20,680 bases of DNA from a virus (IMGVR_UViG_3300025840_000333:1-20680), one strand, 5' to 3'; positions 1-7,939 are shown, counted from the stretch's first letter. Numbers and translations are program-made. Notes: generated by a model from the sequence alone, not told the origin.

Positions 1-89
1 GTCTTGCCATTGATCCAGAAGCCCCTGGTTCCAGTAACACATCCAATTCACGTATGAGCATGCAAATGCCTGCTATGCGTATGTATTAA
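1..89 (+). CDS. C-terminal end of an unidentified phage protein (partial)
   Basis: An open frame enters from the left edge (first full codon at position 3) and ends with TAA at 87-89. The visible 28 residues are rich in Ser, Asn, Pro and Met and end in MRMY. No domain can be recognised in so short a tail. The gene lies directly upstream of the major capsid gene on the same strand. In many tailed phages that place is held by a scaffold, protease or portal gene, but nothing in these residues proves any of these. The frame has no stop from the window edge to the TAA, and its composition differs from the following non-coding leader. Confidence 0.6.
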   Translation, partial: LAIDPEAPGSSNTSNSRMSMQMPAMRMY

Positions 90-192
90 GTAGTACTTAA
101 TATTTAAGACTGCTAAAATTTTCATTAGATAGGACTTTTGTCCGATCTTTAATCTGACAAACTAATCCGGCGACACTGGAGGATAAAAGAAA
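90..192 (+). promoter_or_regulatory. Leader of the major capsid gene with a small hairpin
   Basis: This 103-nt gap precedes the capsid gene. A hairpin at 127-148 pairs AGAT (127-130) with ATCT (145-148) and GGAC (132-135) with GTCC (140-143) around a TTTT loop, with one mismatch; it is followed by a short T run. It could be a weak terminator for the upstream gene or a structure in the capsid mRNA leader. A weak promoter-like pair, TTTAAG (103-108) and TAGATA (126-131) with 17-bp spacing, lies just before it. Both readings are inference. Confidence 0.35.
178..183 (+). promoter_or_regulatory. Strong Shine-Dalgarno site for the capsid gene
   Basis: GGAGGA at 178-183 stands 9 nt before the GTG at 193. 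It is the clearest ribosome-binding site in the window and it decides the GTG start. Most other genes here have weak or no visible Shine-Dalgarno sequence. Confidence 0.8.
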
Positions 193-1356
193 GTGTTCTT
201 AGACAACGATTTTCCTAAGATTTTAGGTGCGGAGCTTTACCGTCCGCATCCTGCTTACATTTGCGAGATGGCGGTTGAGCCCGTGGTTGTCCACGACTTC
301 ACTTCTCAACCTGGCCAAACGGTTCAGCTTGATCGTTATAAATTCTGGGGATCGCCCGGCACCAAGGATAGCCGTGAGCGTATCTCTGATCAAACGATTG
401 GTACTGCTAACAGCCGCAACATCACCAAGGAGAAGGTGCTTGTTGTGCTGAAAGAGTACACCGGCCCTGCAGATCCGGGTGATCCTACTCAGCCTTCTAC
501 CTTTAAGATTGCTCGTGAAACTCTGATTACTGCTCAGCGTTTGTTGCTTGATACCGGCAACCTGAACATGTTCCATCAGAGCATCGGCTCTCTGACCCTG
601 TTAGACGATTATCGTCGTTGGCGTGACCGCGTGTTCATTGATGAACTCGCCAAAGCAGAAGCAAATGGTCAAGCCTCTTCTACTCAAGGTGGTTACTATT
701 TTGCTGGCGATAAAGCCAAAGATTCTAGCGGCCGCGTGTCTTACACCGTTGCTGAATATGGCGCTCAAGTTCAACAGTTCTCTGTTCGCACTGACCTTTT
801 AGAAGTCGTCAAGGATCTGCGTAAGCGCAACGTTCCTACCTTCGCTGACGGTCTGTATCGTTGTATTTGCGATCCCGTCTTCATGATGCATCTGCGTCGT
901 GATCCTGACTTCCGCGAAATCGCTCGTTACTCTGGTAATCCTGGTCAAGGCATGTACATGGGCAACCCCATGATGCCTAACAACTCCAGCTTCTATATGG
1001 GTCCCCAGGCTGGACAAGGTTATTTCCTGGCTGGTGAACCTGTGATGCCTACTGGCGTTCAGTTTGAAGGCGTTAAGTTCTTCGAGTCGACTAACTTCCC
1101 TACCAAGAATGTTACTGCTTCGTTTGATGCTGGTAGCACCTACTCTTCTCAGGAAGTTGCTCAAGGTTACTTCTTCGGTCCTCAGTCCGTTGGTGTTGGT
1201 ATTGGCGGCCCCAATGCTCAGGTGCTCATCAATAACAACGATGACTTTAGCCGGTTCATCATTCTTATCTGGCAGCTCTATGCTGGTTTCGAAATTCTGA
1301 ATAAGGACTTCATCACGACTGCATTTAGCTTCGTTCAAGATGACGGCGATATCTGA
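193..1356 (+). CDS. Major capsid protein (HK97-fold, N4 gp56-like)
   Basis: This 387-residue protein is read as the major head subunit. Length and layout fit an HK97-fold capsid protein. Around residues 213-245 there is a segment with GLYRCICDP followed by a DPDFREIARY stretch, resembling the 'Y-x-x-(I/V)-x-x-P ... D-x-x-(F/W)' pattern of the N4 gp56-type capsid family. The C-terminal part (about 325-380) has the usual 'G-x-x-A ... D-x-x-R ... W-x-x-Y-x-x-x-x-L-N' pattern. The start is GTG, supported by the GGAGGA site 9 nt upstream. Codon use is distinctly more C/G-rich than most of the window, as expected for a very highly expressed late gene. A second structural gene follows after 35 nt in the same probable transcript. 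The capsid call is confident; the exact family is from memory and less certain. Confidence 0.8.
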   Translation: MFLDNDFPKILGAELYRPHPAYICEMAVEPVVVHDFTSQPGQTVQLDRYKFWGSPGTKDSRERISDQTIGTANSRNITKEKVLVVLKEYTGPADPGDPTQPSTFKIARETLITAQRLLLDTGNLNMFHQSIGSLTLLDDYRRWRDRVFIDELAKAEANGQASSTQGGYYFAGDKAKDSSGRVSYTVAEYGAQVQQFSVRTDLLEVVKDLRKRNVPTFADGLYRCICDPVFMMHLRRDPDFREIARYSGNPGQGMYMGNPMMPNNSSFYMGPQAGQGYFLAGEPVMPTGVQFEGVKFFESTNFPTKNVTASFDAGSTYSSQEVAQGYFFGPQSVGVGIGGPNAQVLINNNDDFSRFIILIWQLYAGFEILNKDFITTAFSFVQDDGDI

Positions 1357-1391
1357 TAAAAAATAAAAGTAAACCTCTATTGAGAAAGTAA

Positions 1392-2162
1392 ATGGCATAC
1401 TTATCTGCTAAGAAAATCTATCCAGGGGACATGACTGAGCCCCTGAATGGTTGGTACAAAAATATTGACACCAACGATAGTGGCAGCAACGATGCTTCAA
1501 AGGGTGGCCCGACTTCGGTTCTGGCCAACCCTGGCTGGCAGTTTTATCAACTGCGTGGTTATGTGCCTGTTACCACTGCTACTGGTGACGGCTATACCAC
1601 CGTTGCTGATGTCATCATTCCTTCCCCTTATAAGAATGACGACACCCGCACCAACATCACCGGTATGACTCTTACCGCTGATAGTGCTCGTCCTGCTTAT
1701 GTGTATCGCGCTGCTATTTCCGTGGCCTCTGGCTGGGACGATGGTCGCGTTGCTGAAGACGGCCTGACCACCTCTGGTGCTACTCAAGTCATCGGTTTTG
1801 GTCCTGGTACTGCTAGTGCTCCTGTTAGCTTCTCTGGTGTTGTCCAGGGTGCAAACCTGACCGCTACCTCTAACAACATCGCAGCTGGTGCTGCTGGCCT
1901 GGGCGCTAACCCCTTCCAGACTGCTACTACCTTAACGGCTCCAATGCTGTATAAGGAGTACACCACTGATACCACCTTCCGCGTTTACTCCAAGGCTGCC
2001 ACTAACTCCACCTCTACTAACGGTGGTTGGGCAATCTCTGATGCTGATAAAGACGCTGGTCGCACCGGTTACATCCTTTGCGAAGTCTGCTTTATCCGTC
2101 CCGATGTGGCTGTTGAGTATGACGACATGGAGCAATACTTGCCTTATCGCACTGTTTCTTGA
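1392..2162 (+). CDS. Capsid-associated structural protein (decoration-like, unassigned)
   Basis: A 256-residue protein rich in Thr, Ser, Ala and Gly, with many short segments that look like beta strands and no membrane segment or catalytic motif. It follows the capsid gene by 35 nt, with GAG of a weak ribosome-binding site 7 nt before the ATG, and shares the capsid gene's C-ending, high-expression codon use. A strong terminator lies 37 nt after its stop, so capsid and this gene probably form the main high-level transcript. Position, composition and codon use suggest an abundant virion component such as a head decoration or fibre protein. No specific family is recognised, so function is inferred from context only. 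Confidence 0.6.
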   Translation: MAYLSAKKIYPGDMTEPLNGWYKNIDTNDSGSNDASKGGPTSVLANPGWQFYQLRGYVPVTTATGDGYTTVADVIIPSPYKNDDTRTNITGMTLTADSARPAYVYRAAISVASGWDDGRVAEDGLTTSGATQVIGFGPGTASAPVSFSGVVQGANLTATSNNIAAGAAGLGANPFQTATTLTAPMLYKEYTTDTTFRVYSKAATNSTSTNGGWAISDADKDAGRTGYILCEVCFIRPDVAVEYDDMEQYLPYRTVS

Positions 2163-2197
2163 TCAATTTAGTTATTGATCATTAATTAGAGTAATAT

Positions 2198-2226
2198 GGG
2201 ACCAGTGATTAATACACTGGTCCTTT
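2198..2226 (+). terminator. Strong intrinsic terminator after the capsid genes
   Basis: GGACCAGTG (2199-2207) pairs perfectly with CACTGGTCC (2215-2223), a 9-bp stem around a 7-nt loop, followed by TTT (2224-2226). The T run is short because the next start codon, ATG at 2227, follows at once. The hairpin therefore both ends capsid transcription in part and occupies the place where a ribosome-binding site for the next gene would be. Confidence 0.75.
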
Positions 2227-2637
2227 ATGCTTTATCGACATAAAAAAAACGGAGCTCGAATCAAAGTTGTCTCCGAATGGGATGAAGGTGATTGGTACAT
2301 GGTAGAAGACCAAGACGGTCGTATTTATACCGTGTACAAAACAGAAATTGAACCTGACGAGCCAGCAACCAAGAAGGTTAAAACCCTTCAGGTAAAAGAT
2401 GCAGCTAAAGGCGATGAACCTCGTAAATTCCCTACTGAAACGCGGTTAAATATTAATACTGCAACAGCACAAATGATTGCCGATCACATTAAAGGCGTGG
2501 GAATTAAAACTGCAAAAGAAATTAAAGATTTACAGATGTCATTATCTGGAGAACGCTTTAATAACTTAGAGCAGTTGAAAAAGATTCCACGTGTTGATTG
2601 GGAAAATGTATTTGCAGCAGATTTAATTCGTGTTTAA
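2227..2637 (+). CDS. Helix-hairpin-helix (ComEA-like) DNA-binding protein
   Basis: A 136-residue protein with two visible parts. Residues 1-43 look like a small SH3/KOW-type beta barrel, with alternating charged and aromatic residues (KVVSEWDEGDWYMVEDQDG). Residues about 73-130 match the ComEA-type helix-hairpin-helix pattern: LNINTATAQ, then GVGIKTAKEIK, then a second hairpin around NLEQLKKIPRV. In bacteria such domains bind double-stranded DNA non-specifically through the GxG turns. Between capsid and neck genes, a role at the DNA entry/exit site or in packaging is possible, but this is inference. The ATG lies 3 nt after a terminator stem with no room for a normal ribosome-binding site. A second terminator follows the stop, so it may be a separately controlled, low-abundance gene. 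Confidence 0.65.
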   Translation: MLYRHKKNGARIKVVSEWDEGDWYMVEDQDGRIYTVYKTEIEPDEPATKKVKTLQVKDAAKGDEPRKFPTETRLNINTATAQMIADHIKGVGIKTAKEIKDLQMSLSGERFNNLEQLKKIPRVDWENVFAADLIRV

Positions 2638-2642
2638 CAAAT

Positions 2643-2665
2643 AGCCCTTCGGGGCTTTTATTTTA
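2643..2665 (+). terminator. Intrinsic terminator with UUCG tetraloop
   Basis: AGCCC (2643-2647) and GGGCT (2652-2656) form a 5-bp stem capped by TTCG, the very stable C(UUCG)G tetraloop. It is followed by TTTATTTT. It begins 5 nt after the stop of the helix-hairpin-helix gene. Confidence 0.75.
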
Positions 2666-2671
2666 TAAATA
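2664..2671 (+). promoter_or_regulatory. Possible T4-type late promoter element
   Basis: TATAAATA at 2664-2671 is identical to the T4 late-promoter consensus box and lies 39 nt before the next start, directly after a terminator. A TATAAT at 2683-2688 is a second, sigma70-like option for the same gene. AT-rich intergenic DNA gives such matches by chance, so confidence is low. Confidence 0.3.
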
Positions 2672-2710
2672 ATTAAGCAGATTATAATAAACAAATAATG
2701 ACGGGGCGTT

Positions 2711-3190
2711 GTGCAGTTATCTGAATTCAATAAAAGCCGTATTAGATACCACCTGGGATACTATGTTGTTAGTGTTCCGGCGGGGGACTATGCGCGTCTA
2801 GAGGAAGCAATGAATTCTGTTCCGGATTCAGTTTTCCACGATAAACTTGTTTATCAGATTGGACGTTGTGATGCTGCTGAACGCAAAACACAACTTGCTT
2901 CTTATGAGGATGGTTTCCAGCCTCCTAGCACGCGAATTGAAGGCATTGTTGGTGACGTTGACCGTACGATTCGTTCTAGTAATGTCAAAGAATCTTTGAA
3001 AGTATGGGACGAAGTTTATTTGTATGAGACAAATCGTCTTGCACATATTCTTTATGTTCCTAACTACAAAGATCCTTTCCAAGCACGTTACCGTTATGAG
3101 CGCTCTGGCGCTGAATTTATTCAGGCATTACCAGGCCCAGCTGACACTGCAGTAGGAGCCAATATTTACCTTCACCTTAACTATCGTTGA
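2711..3190 (+). CDS. Small virion/neck-like protein, unknown function
   Basis: A 159-residue soluble protein starting with GTG at 2711; the upstream ATG at 2698 is in another frame that stops at once. Its sequence is mixed alpha/beta with no signal peptide or membrane segment. Notable stretches are HLGYYVVSVPAGDYARLEEA near the start, a central conserved-looking DVDRTIRSS, and a C-terminal RYRYERSGAEFI...PGPADT segment. I have the impression of similar small proteins near capsid genes in marine phages, but no named family. Length and position between the capsid genes and the ejection-type genes would suit a head completion or neck protein. It has its own putative promoter region after the upstream terminator and ends 2 nt before the next ATG. 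Confidence 0.6.
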   Translation: MQLSEFNKSRIRYHLGYYVVSVPAGDYARLEEAMNSVPDSVFHDKLVYQIGRCDAAERKTQLASYEDGFQPPSTRIEGIVGDVDRTIRSSNVKESLKVWDEVYLYETNRLAHILYVPNYKDPFQARYRYERSGAEFIQALPGPADTAVGANIYLHLNYR

Positions 3191-3192
3191 TC

Positions 3193-4740
3193 ATGGATTC
3201 TTTATTTGACAATTGGTTACGCTCAAGAGGTGTTCCTGTCAGCGTTCCAGTTGATCCTATTGGGACAAGTTCTTACGAAAAAATACAAAAACAAGCAGCT
3301 CAGGTACTGCAACGTAATATACCTCCCAATCTTCAAGGTGCTGGATTTCAAAATGTAAACACCAATATTATTGGTGAATTAAATCGTATTGAAAATATGC
3401 CTTTAGGAGCAGAAAAAGAAGCTGCTCGTAATCGGGTTCAACAATATCTACAAAGGCAATCGAGCCTGCAAAAGGGCCCAACAAGTTTTACAGGCAGTCA
3501 AGGTCCTACAGGTGAATTACGCGCTCCAGGCTCAACTCGACCCCGTATTAATTACAGTGTTAGGCCTCAATCTCCATTTCCAGGTACTCCTTATGCAACT
3601 GATTATGGTTTAACGCGTCAATCGCCTATTCCACAAATGAGTAGCGATATTCGTAGAGCAAATACACCTAGGCCATCTGCTGGAAGAGCACCAGTAAACT
3701 TTTCACCTTGGGGGCAAGGAGCTTCCACTGCACCTCCTATTGGTCGACCAAGGGCCACAGGTACTGAAAGAATTGTTGGCAATGCTCCCCTTCGGCAGGC
3801 TACCTCTGGTGCTAAAGGCCTTAAAGGTGTAAAAGTTGGTCCATTAAGTGCTGTTGTTAATGCAGGTCTTATTGCCAACGATGTATATAACGCAAGTCAA
3901 ACAGGCGGTGATCCTTTACGTACAGGATTAAGAGGTGTGGTAGGTATAGCCGGTGGTACTTTAGGTGCTGCAGGAGCGGGTCTTTTAGGTCTTCCTACAG
4001 GACCAGGGGCTGGTGCTGCTGCTATAGGAGGATACCTGGCTGGTAACACTGTTAGCGAAGAACTTTTTGATGCTTTTTATCCACGGCAAAGAAAAGAGAC
4101 AACAAAACCCGGCGGCTACTTAGATTTACAAATTGATCCAACTACTAATAAACCTACGTTAGTTACAAAGGCAGGTCCTCCAATTTCTTCTGCAGGCAGC
4201 AGACAGGGGACCGGAGCCTGGACAATAAACGGCTGGGATCCAAATGCTAAACCTTATACCCCAGAAGTAGATGAAATTATTGTCCCAACTTATAATCCTC
4301 CAGTAGCAGACGGAAGCACCGTGCCAACTGCTAATCCTCAGAACACTGATCTTCCTCCTTCCTCTGAACAAGTGGCTCCTGTTGATCCTTATGCTTATAG
4401 TCTCTCTATTTATGGCCAGGGGCGTCAAGCAGCAGATTCACAAGAAGCAATGAATAAAGTTCGTGATCTTGGTTTAGCTATTAATCAAGCTAAATATTCA
4501 CAGTTTTATCGCGAATCTTATAATCCTTTAATGGCAGCAACGTTCCCTGAGCGTTATCAAAAGACACCTGAAAACTTTGTTGTTCAACAAGGTATTCAAG
4601 TTCCTGTTGCTATGACCGCTAAAGATAGTCAAGCAGAATTATTTGCAGCAGAAGAAGATGCAAATGTTAAACGTCTTGATCAATCTAGTCAAAGAGTAGA
4701 AGAATTCTTAAAAGACTATTTAAGTAAAGGAGCCATCTAA
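3193..4740 (+). CDS. Glycine-zipper virion protein, probable DNA-ejection component
   Basis: A 515-residue protein. ATG at 3193 is preferred over the in-frame TTG at 3187, which would overlap the previous stop. The N-terminal third is Gln/Asn/Pro-rich and disordered. Residues about 244-283 form a strongly hydrophobic glycine-zipper stretch (GVVGIAGGTLGAAGAGLLGL, then GPGAGAAAIGGYLAG). Such segments insert into or span membranes and occur in ejected internal proteins of phages. The C-terminal part is helical and ends with an acidic, Gln-rich tail. Its stop TAA overlaps the next start by 1 nt (TAATG), and the next gene is a cell-wall hydrolase. The pair suggests a cell-penetration module delivered from the virion. 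No named family is recognised; the ejection role is inference. Confidence 0.55.
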   Translation: MDSLFDNWLRSRGVPVSVPVDPIGTSSYEKIQKQAAQVLQRNIPPNLQGAGFQNVNTNIIGELNRIENMPLGAEKEAARNRVQQYLQRQSSLQKGPTSFTGSQGPTGELRAPGSTRPRINYSVRPQSPFPGTPYATDYGLTRQSPIPQMSSDIRRANTPRPSAGRAPVNFSPWGQGASTAPPIGRPRATGTERIVGNAPLRQATSGAKGLKGVKVGPLSAVVNAGLIANDVYNASQTGGDPLRTGLRGVVGIAGGTLGAAGAGLLGLPTGPGAGAAAIGGYLAGNTVSEELFDAFYPRQRKETTKPGGYLDLQIDPTTNKPTLVTKAGPPISSAGSRQGTGAWTINGWDPNAKPYTPEVDEIIVPTYNPPVADGSTVPTANPQNTDLPPSSEQVAPVDPYAYSLSIYGQGRQAADSQEAMNKVRDLGLAINQAKYSQFYRESYNPLMAATFPERYQKTPENFVVQQGIQVPVAMTAKDSQAELFAAEEDANVKRLDQSSQRVEEFLKDYLSKGAI

Positions 4741-5534
4741 TGCCTACCGTATCCCAGCTATTTGGTTTAAGTCCAGCAGAAACTAATGCTTATTACAACA
4801 CCATTGCTGGTGAAGCATTCCAAGGAGGACAAGGAGGAGACATCGCTGGTGTGGCACAAAATTTACTTGCCAGGCGCTTAGCTGGTAACTGGGGCGGCAC
4901 TAATATGGTTGATATTGCCAAGAGTCCTTCACAATATATAGCTAACGATCCTTATACAGCGCAACAAATTAGTCAACGAAATATTCGCGGGTTTTCTCCT
5001 GAAGATTTTCAACGTTTAATTAATATTGCAGAAGATCCTTCAAGAGTTGGAGCAGCGTTTCAAAAATCACAAGGATCTCAATCCTTCCGTGGACAAGAAC
5101 TCCTTGGAAATAGAAAGCCAGGTAATGTGCGAGCAGGAGGAGATATGATGTATGAACCACAAGGTAATTTTTTCTTTAATCCTTTAAGTGAAGATTTATA
5201 CGAAAAAGGGGTGCAGGTGTTCCAAGGGGCAGGGCCTCTTCCTTCTTCTAATGCCGCTTATGCTGCAGATGTGCCGGATGGAACAGTAGCTGGTGGCTAC
5301 ACCAACACAAGTTCAACCAATCCTACTGGAAATATCGTTATTAATAATTACATTGGTGATGGCACTGAAACTAAACAAAAGAAAGAAAAGAATTTTGTAG
5401 ATAGTTTAATTGGTTCTTTGATGAATCAAGCATTAAACAGAAAAGATCCTATTACTGCTATGATGAATAGTATGATTCAAAGAGGATCCGGATATTTAAA
5501 TCCGCTTGGTCTGTATAATCAATTCCTAAAATGA
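4740..5534 (+). CDS. Virion-associated cell-wall hydrolase (SleB/Hydrolase_2-like)
   Basis: 264 residues. The first 110 resemble the SleB-type cell-wall hydrolase fold: TIAGEAFQGG with the candidate catalytic Glu25, then GDIAGVAQNLLARRLAG (the usual 'aVa-x-V-x-x-N-R' helix), then SPSQYIAND, equivalent to the 'P-x-Q-F/Y' motif. Known family members cleave peptidoglycan glycan strands. The remainder is low-complexity and Asn/Gln-rich with a Lys-rich patch near residue 220, and probably anchors the enzyme in the particle. The gene overlaps its neighbours on both sides (TAATG before, ATGA after), so the three are translationally coupled. A separate endolysin exists at 13063, so this enzyme most likely acts at entry rather than at lysis. 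Confidence 0.65.
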   Translation: MPTVSQLFGLSPAETNAYYNTIAGEAFQGGQGGDIAGVAQNLLARRLAGNWGGTNMVDIAKSPSQYIANDPYTAQQISQRNIRGFSPEDFQRLINIAEDPSRVGAAFQKSQGSQSFRGQELLGNRKPGNVRAGGDMMYEPQGNFFFNPLSEDLYEKGVQVFQGAGPLPSSNAAYAADVPDGTVAGGYTNTSSTNPTGNIVINNYIGDGTETKQKKEKNFVDSLIGSLMNQALNRKDPITAMMNSMIQRGSGYLNPLGLYNQFLK

Positions 5535-6298
5535 GCGCAACTAATACCAACAAACAACCTGTTTTTATCGATCGTCCTCTTATTGCACGATCAAGGCTTA
5601 CCAACCAAATTGTTGGTACAGCAACGGACTTAACTGTTCAGGGTGGACAAAGCCCTGCTTTATTGGTAGACATGGATGCAAGTCTATCTTCTGATAACAA
5701 CAGTGGTGGAATTATTGACTCAATTCGCATTACGCGTGACAACACTAGTGTTGCTGTTAGCCCTGATTACACTGTTAATGCATCTTCTTCCGGTAACTAC
5801 ATTGGTGTTGTAAGTGGCCAGACTGTTTATATTGAAAATTCAGGTGTTCTCGCTAGCGCTGTAAACGTTGGCTATTACACCTTTACAGGCACTACTGCTA
5901 CGGGTAATTACAACGTTGATATTGATTACAGTACTAATTTTGTTTATACCGCAATTGAATCAGGTGTTCTTCCTGCTGTAACCTTTGCTGTTTACCACAC
6001 CCGTGGCACTACAGTACCGATTCCTGCTGACGGTGATTATCATTTAATCTTTACTAAAACAATGGATGTCAATGTGACAGCTGTTGATTGTACAAATGAA
6101 ATGCCTGAATTATCAGCTCCTGTTATGTCTGCTGGTAATATCAATGGTATTGAAGAAGGTGCTCCTCTTAAAAATCGCGCTATTAATCTTCAACGCGGTG
6201 ATCGTATTTATATCGGTGTTCTTCAAAAAGGTGTTTATAGCACAACTTCTGGTTTAATTCCTGGTGCACATGTTATTGCACAAGGCGGTTACTATTGA
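5531..6298 (+). CDS. Beta-rich structural protein, unknown function
   Basis: A 255-residue Thr/Ser/Val/Gly-rich protein with repeated short beta segments and no membrane span. Its ATG overlaps the stop of the hydrolase gene (ATGA). The sequence near residues 55-110 (a DSIRITRDNT run followed by GNYIGVVSG) and the C-terminal RGDRIYIGVLQKG segment suggest a jelly-roll or other beta-sandwich, as is common in head decoration, baseplate or fibre proteins. No enzyme motif is seen. Codon use is intermediate between the capsid genes and the rest. Its position inside the virion block is the main support for a structural role. Confidence 0.55.
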   Translation: MSATNTNKQPVFIDRPLIARSRLTNQIVGTATDLTVQGGQSPALLVDMDASLSSDNNSGGIIDSIRITRDNTSVAVSPDYTVNASSSGNYIGVVSGQTVYIENSGVLASAVNVGYYTFTGTTATGNYNVDIDYSTNFVYTAIESGVLPAVTFAVYHTRGTTVPIPADGDYHLIFTKTMDVNVTAVDCTNEMPELSAPVMSAGNINGIEEGAPLKNRAINLQRGDRIYIGVLQKGVYSTTSGLIPGAHVIAQGGYY

Positions 6299-6304
6299 TT
6301 AATC

Positions 6305-7939
6305 ATGGCGTCAAAACCCAAACGCTCAGGAGGAAGCTTTGGTAATTTTGGCGGCAAGTCTTTTGGTAAAGTCGCTGAAATAAAACCTTATAAAGTAGAA
6401 CCTATTACAGCAGAATTTGGCGGTTCTATTCCAAACTCTCTTTACACAATTGATCGTAACTCTTCCTGGTCCCGCTGGAGAAGAGGCTACGAACTTGCAA
6501 CTTCTAACTTAGCATTATCAGAATTTAGTTATCCTTTTGTTTACGAGATCCCAACAGCAGGATCTAGTGGAGCAGTAGGAAACCGTGAACCATTAATTTC
6601 TGGTGCTTTTTTAGGTTTCCCCACAGCAAACAAAGAACTTGGTATGCATTGGGCAGGACACGTCCTCGCTGGTAATTTACGTTTTGATCGTTTAGATGAT
6701 AATCCATCAGGCCCTGGGACCCCATTGGCGATCTCAGGTGAGGTTCCAAAAACAACTTTATTTTTAGGTTTACCGCAAGACAATGAGAATTATTGGTATA
6801 TACAACTTAGTGGTACATTTAGTTTTATTAATCCTGTACCGCCACCTTTATATGTTACTTTTTCTGGCCAGCCATTTGGCATTAAACCAATTAATGGCGA
6901 CGTTTTAGAAGATAAAATTTTAACCGTTTCTGGCGAAGCAATTAATAAAGATACGAGGAACCCAGCTACTAATATTCGATATGGCTTTGTTCAAGCTGTT
7001 CTGTCTGATCTTGATCAATTTCAAGGAATTTTAAAATTAGAAAAATTAGGTTCTGTACAAGCAACAATTGATGGTGTATTAGTAACTCCATCTAGAATAC
7101 CGCCTCATAAAGATAGGTTTTTTCAAAATGGAGATCGATTTTGTTGTTCTTGTCAAGATTTTACTAGGAGAAATTATGCATATTTATCTAATGTTGGTAA
7201 ATACAAGCGGCCTTTATTTCCAAGAAATAATGTTGCAAGTTTAAAACCAGGTCGTTCAGAAGAAATGTATTACAACGGTGATCGTTTAAATGCAGCGATG
7301 ACAAAAGCAAATCAAGATATTGTACAAAATAGAACAATGACTTTAGTTGCACCTAGTGGCTATCAGTTGTTAGGTATCGCTAGTAGTGGCATTACTAAAG
7401 ATGTAAGAGACCCAAAAACACTATATCGAGATGTACCAGGTGTTTACAGTGAATTTGGATCTGTTTATAGAAGGGGATTTGGTGATAATCCTTCTCCTAC
7501 TCAAATTGCGGAAGGCATGCCTAGATATGGTGACTATACACAGAGTGGCTTAGCAATTACAAGCATTACAGATAACTGGACTTATGTATTAGATCAATAC
7601 AGATATTGTAAACATATTTATGCGATGAGATATTTGGAGGGAGAGTTTCCTACGGAACCATCAGACTTCCCTGCACAAGTCGCTGGAATGGTGGAATGGG
7701 AGAATGAATTAATTGAAAAAACACAAAAAGAACAAGCTAAGGCTTTTGAAAATGTTGTTTATCATGGCATCAGCTATATGGATGTACCACCATATAACTG
7801 TCAAGCACCAATGATGATGCCAATGATGCAACGTTTGTTTAATGTTCCTACTGAGTTTATTGATATGAATTATTTTATTATGTATGACAAAAATAATCAG
7901 CCATATATTCCAGTATCAGGCGAGAAGCCAGGGCAATAG
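6305..7939 (+). CDS. Virion-block protein with a split SWIM-type zinc motif
   Basis: A 544-residue protein. The N-terminal 35 residues are Gly/Lys/Ser-rich. The middle is mixed, with beta-rich segments around 140-260. Cys281-x-Cys283 in a CSCQDF context and Cys435-x-His437 in a YCKHIYA context are the two halves of a SWIM zinc finger (CxC...CxH). Here they are separated by about 150 residues rather than the usual short spacer. Known SWIM domains bind DNA or protein partners. The C-terminus has an amphipathic helix (about 464-483) and a Met-rich patch (MMMPMM near 503-508). It starts 6 nt after the previous gene and closes the + strand virion block. Large size and location suggest a tail, tail-tip or vertex protein, but the family is not recognised. 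Confidence 0.6.
   Translation: MASKPKRSGGSFGNFGGKSFGKVAEIKPYKVEPITAEFGGSIPNSLYTIDRNSSWSRWRRGYELATSNLALSEFSYPFVYEIPTAGSSGAVGNREPLISGAFLGFPTANKELGMHWAGHVLAGNLRFDRLDDNPSGPGTPLAISGEVPKTTLFLGLPQDNENYWYIQLSGTFSFINPVPPPLYVTFSGQPFGIKPINGDVLEDKILTVSGEAINKDTRNPATNIRYGFVQAVLSDLDQFQGILKLEKLGSVQATIDGVLVTPSRIPPHKDRFFQNGDRFCCSCQDFTRRNYAYLSNVGKYKRPLFPRNNVASLKPGRSEEMYYNGDRLNAAMTKANQDIVQNRTMTLVAPSGYQLLGIASSGITKDVRDPKTLYRDVPGVYSEFGSVYRRGFGDNPSPTQIAEGMPRYGDYTQSGLAITSITDNWTYVLDQYRYCKHIYAMRYLEGEFPTEPSDFPAQVAGMVEWENELIEKTQKEQAKAFENVVYHGISYMDVPPYNCQAPMMMPMMQRLFNVPTEFIDMNYFIMYDKNNQPYIPVSGEKPGQ

Noticed and set aside
223-1398. Open minus-strand frames opposite the capsid gene
   Set aside because: They are complementary to a strongly supported capsid gene with a Shine-Dalgarno site and good codon use; their products look like no known protein and have no start signals.
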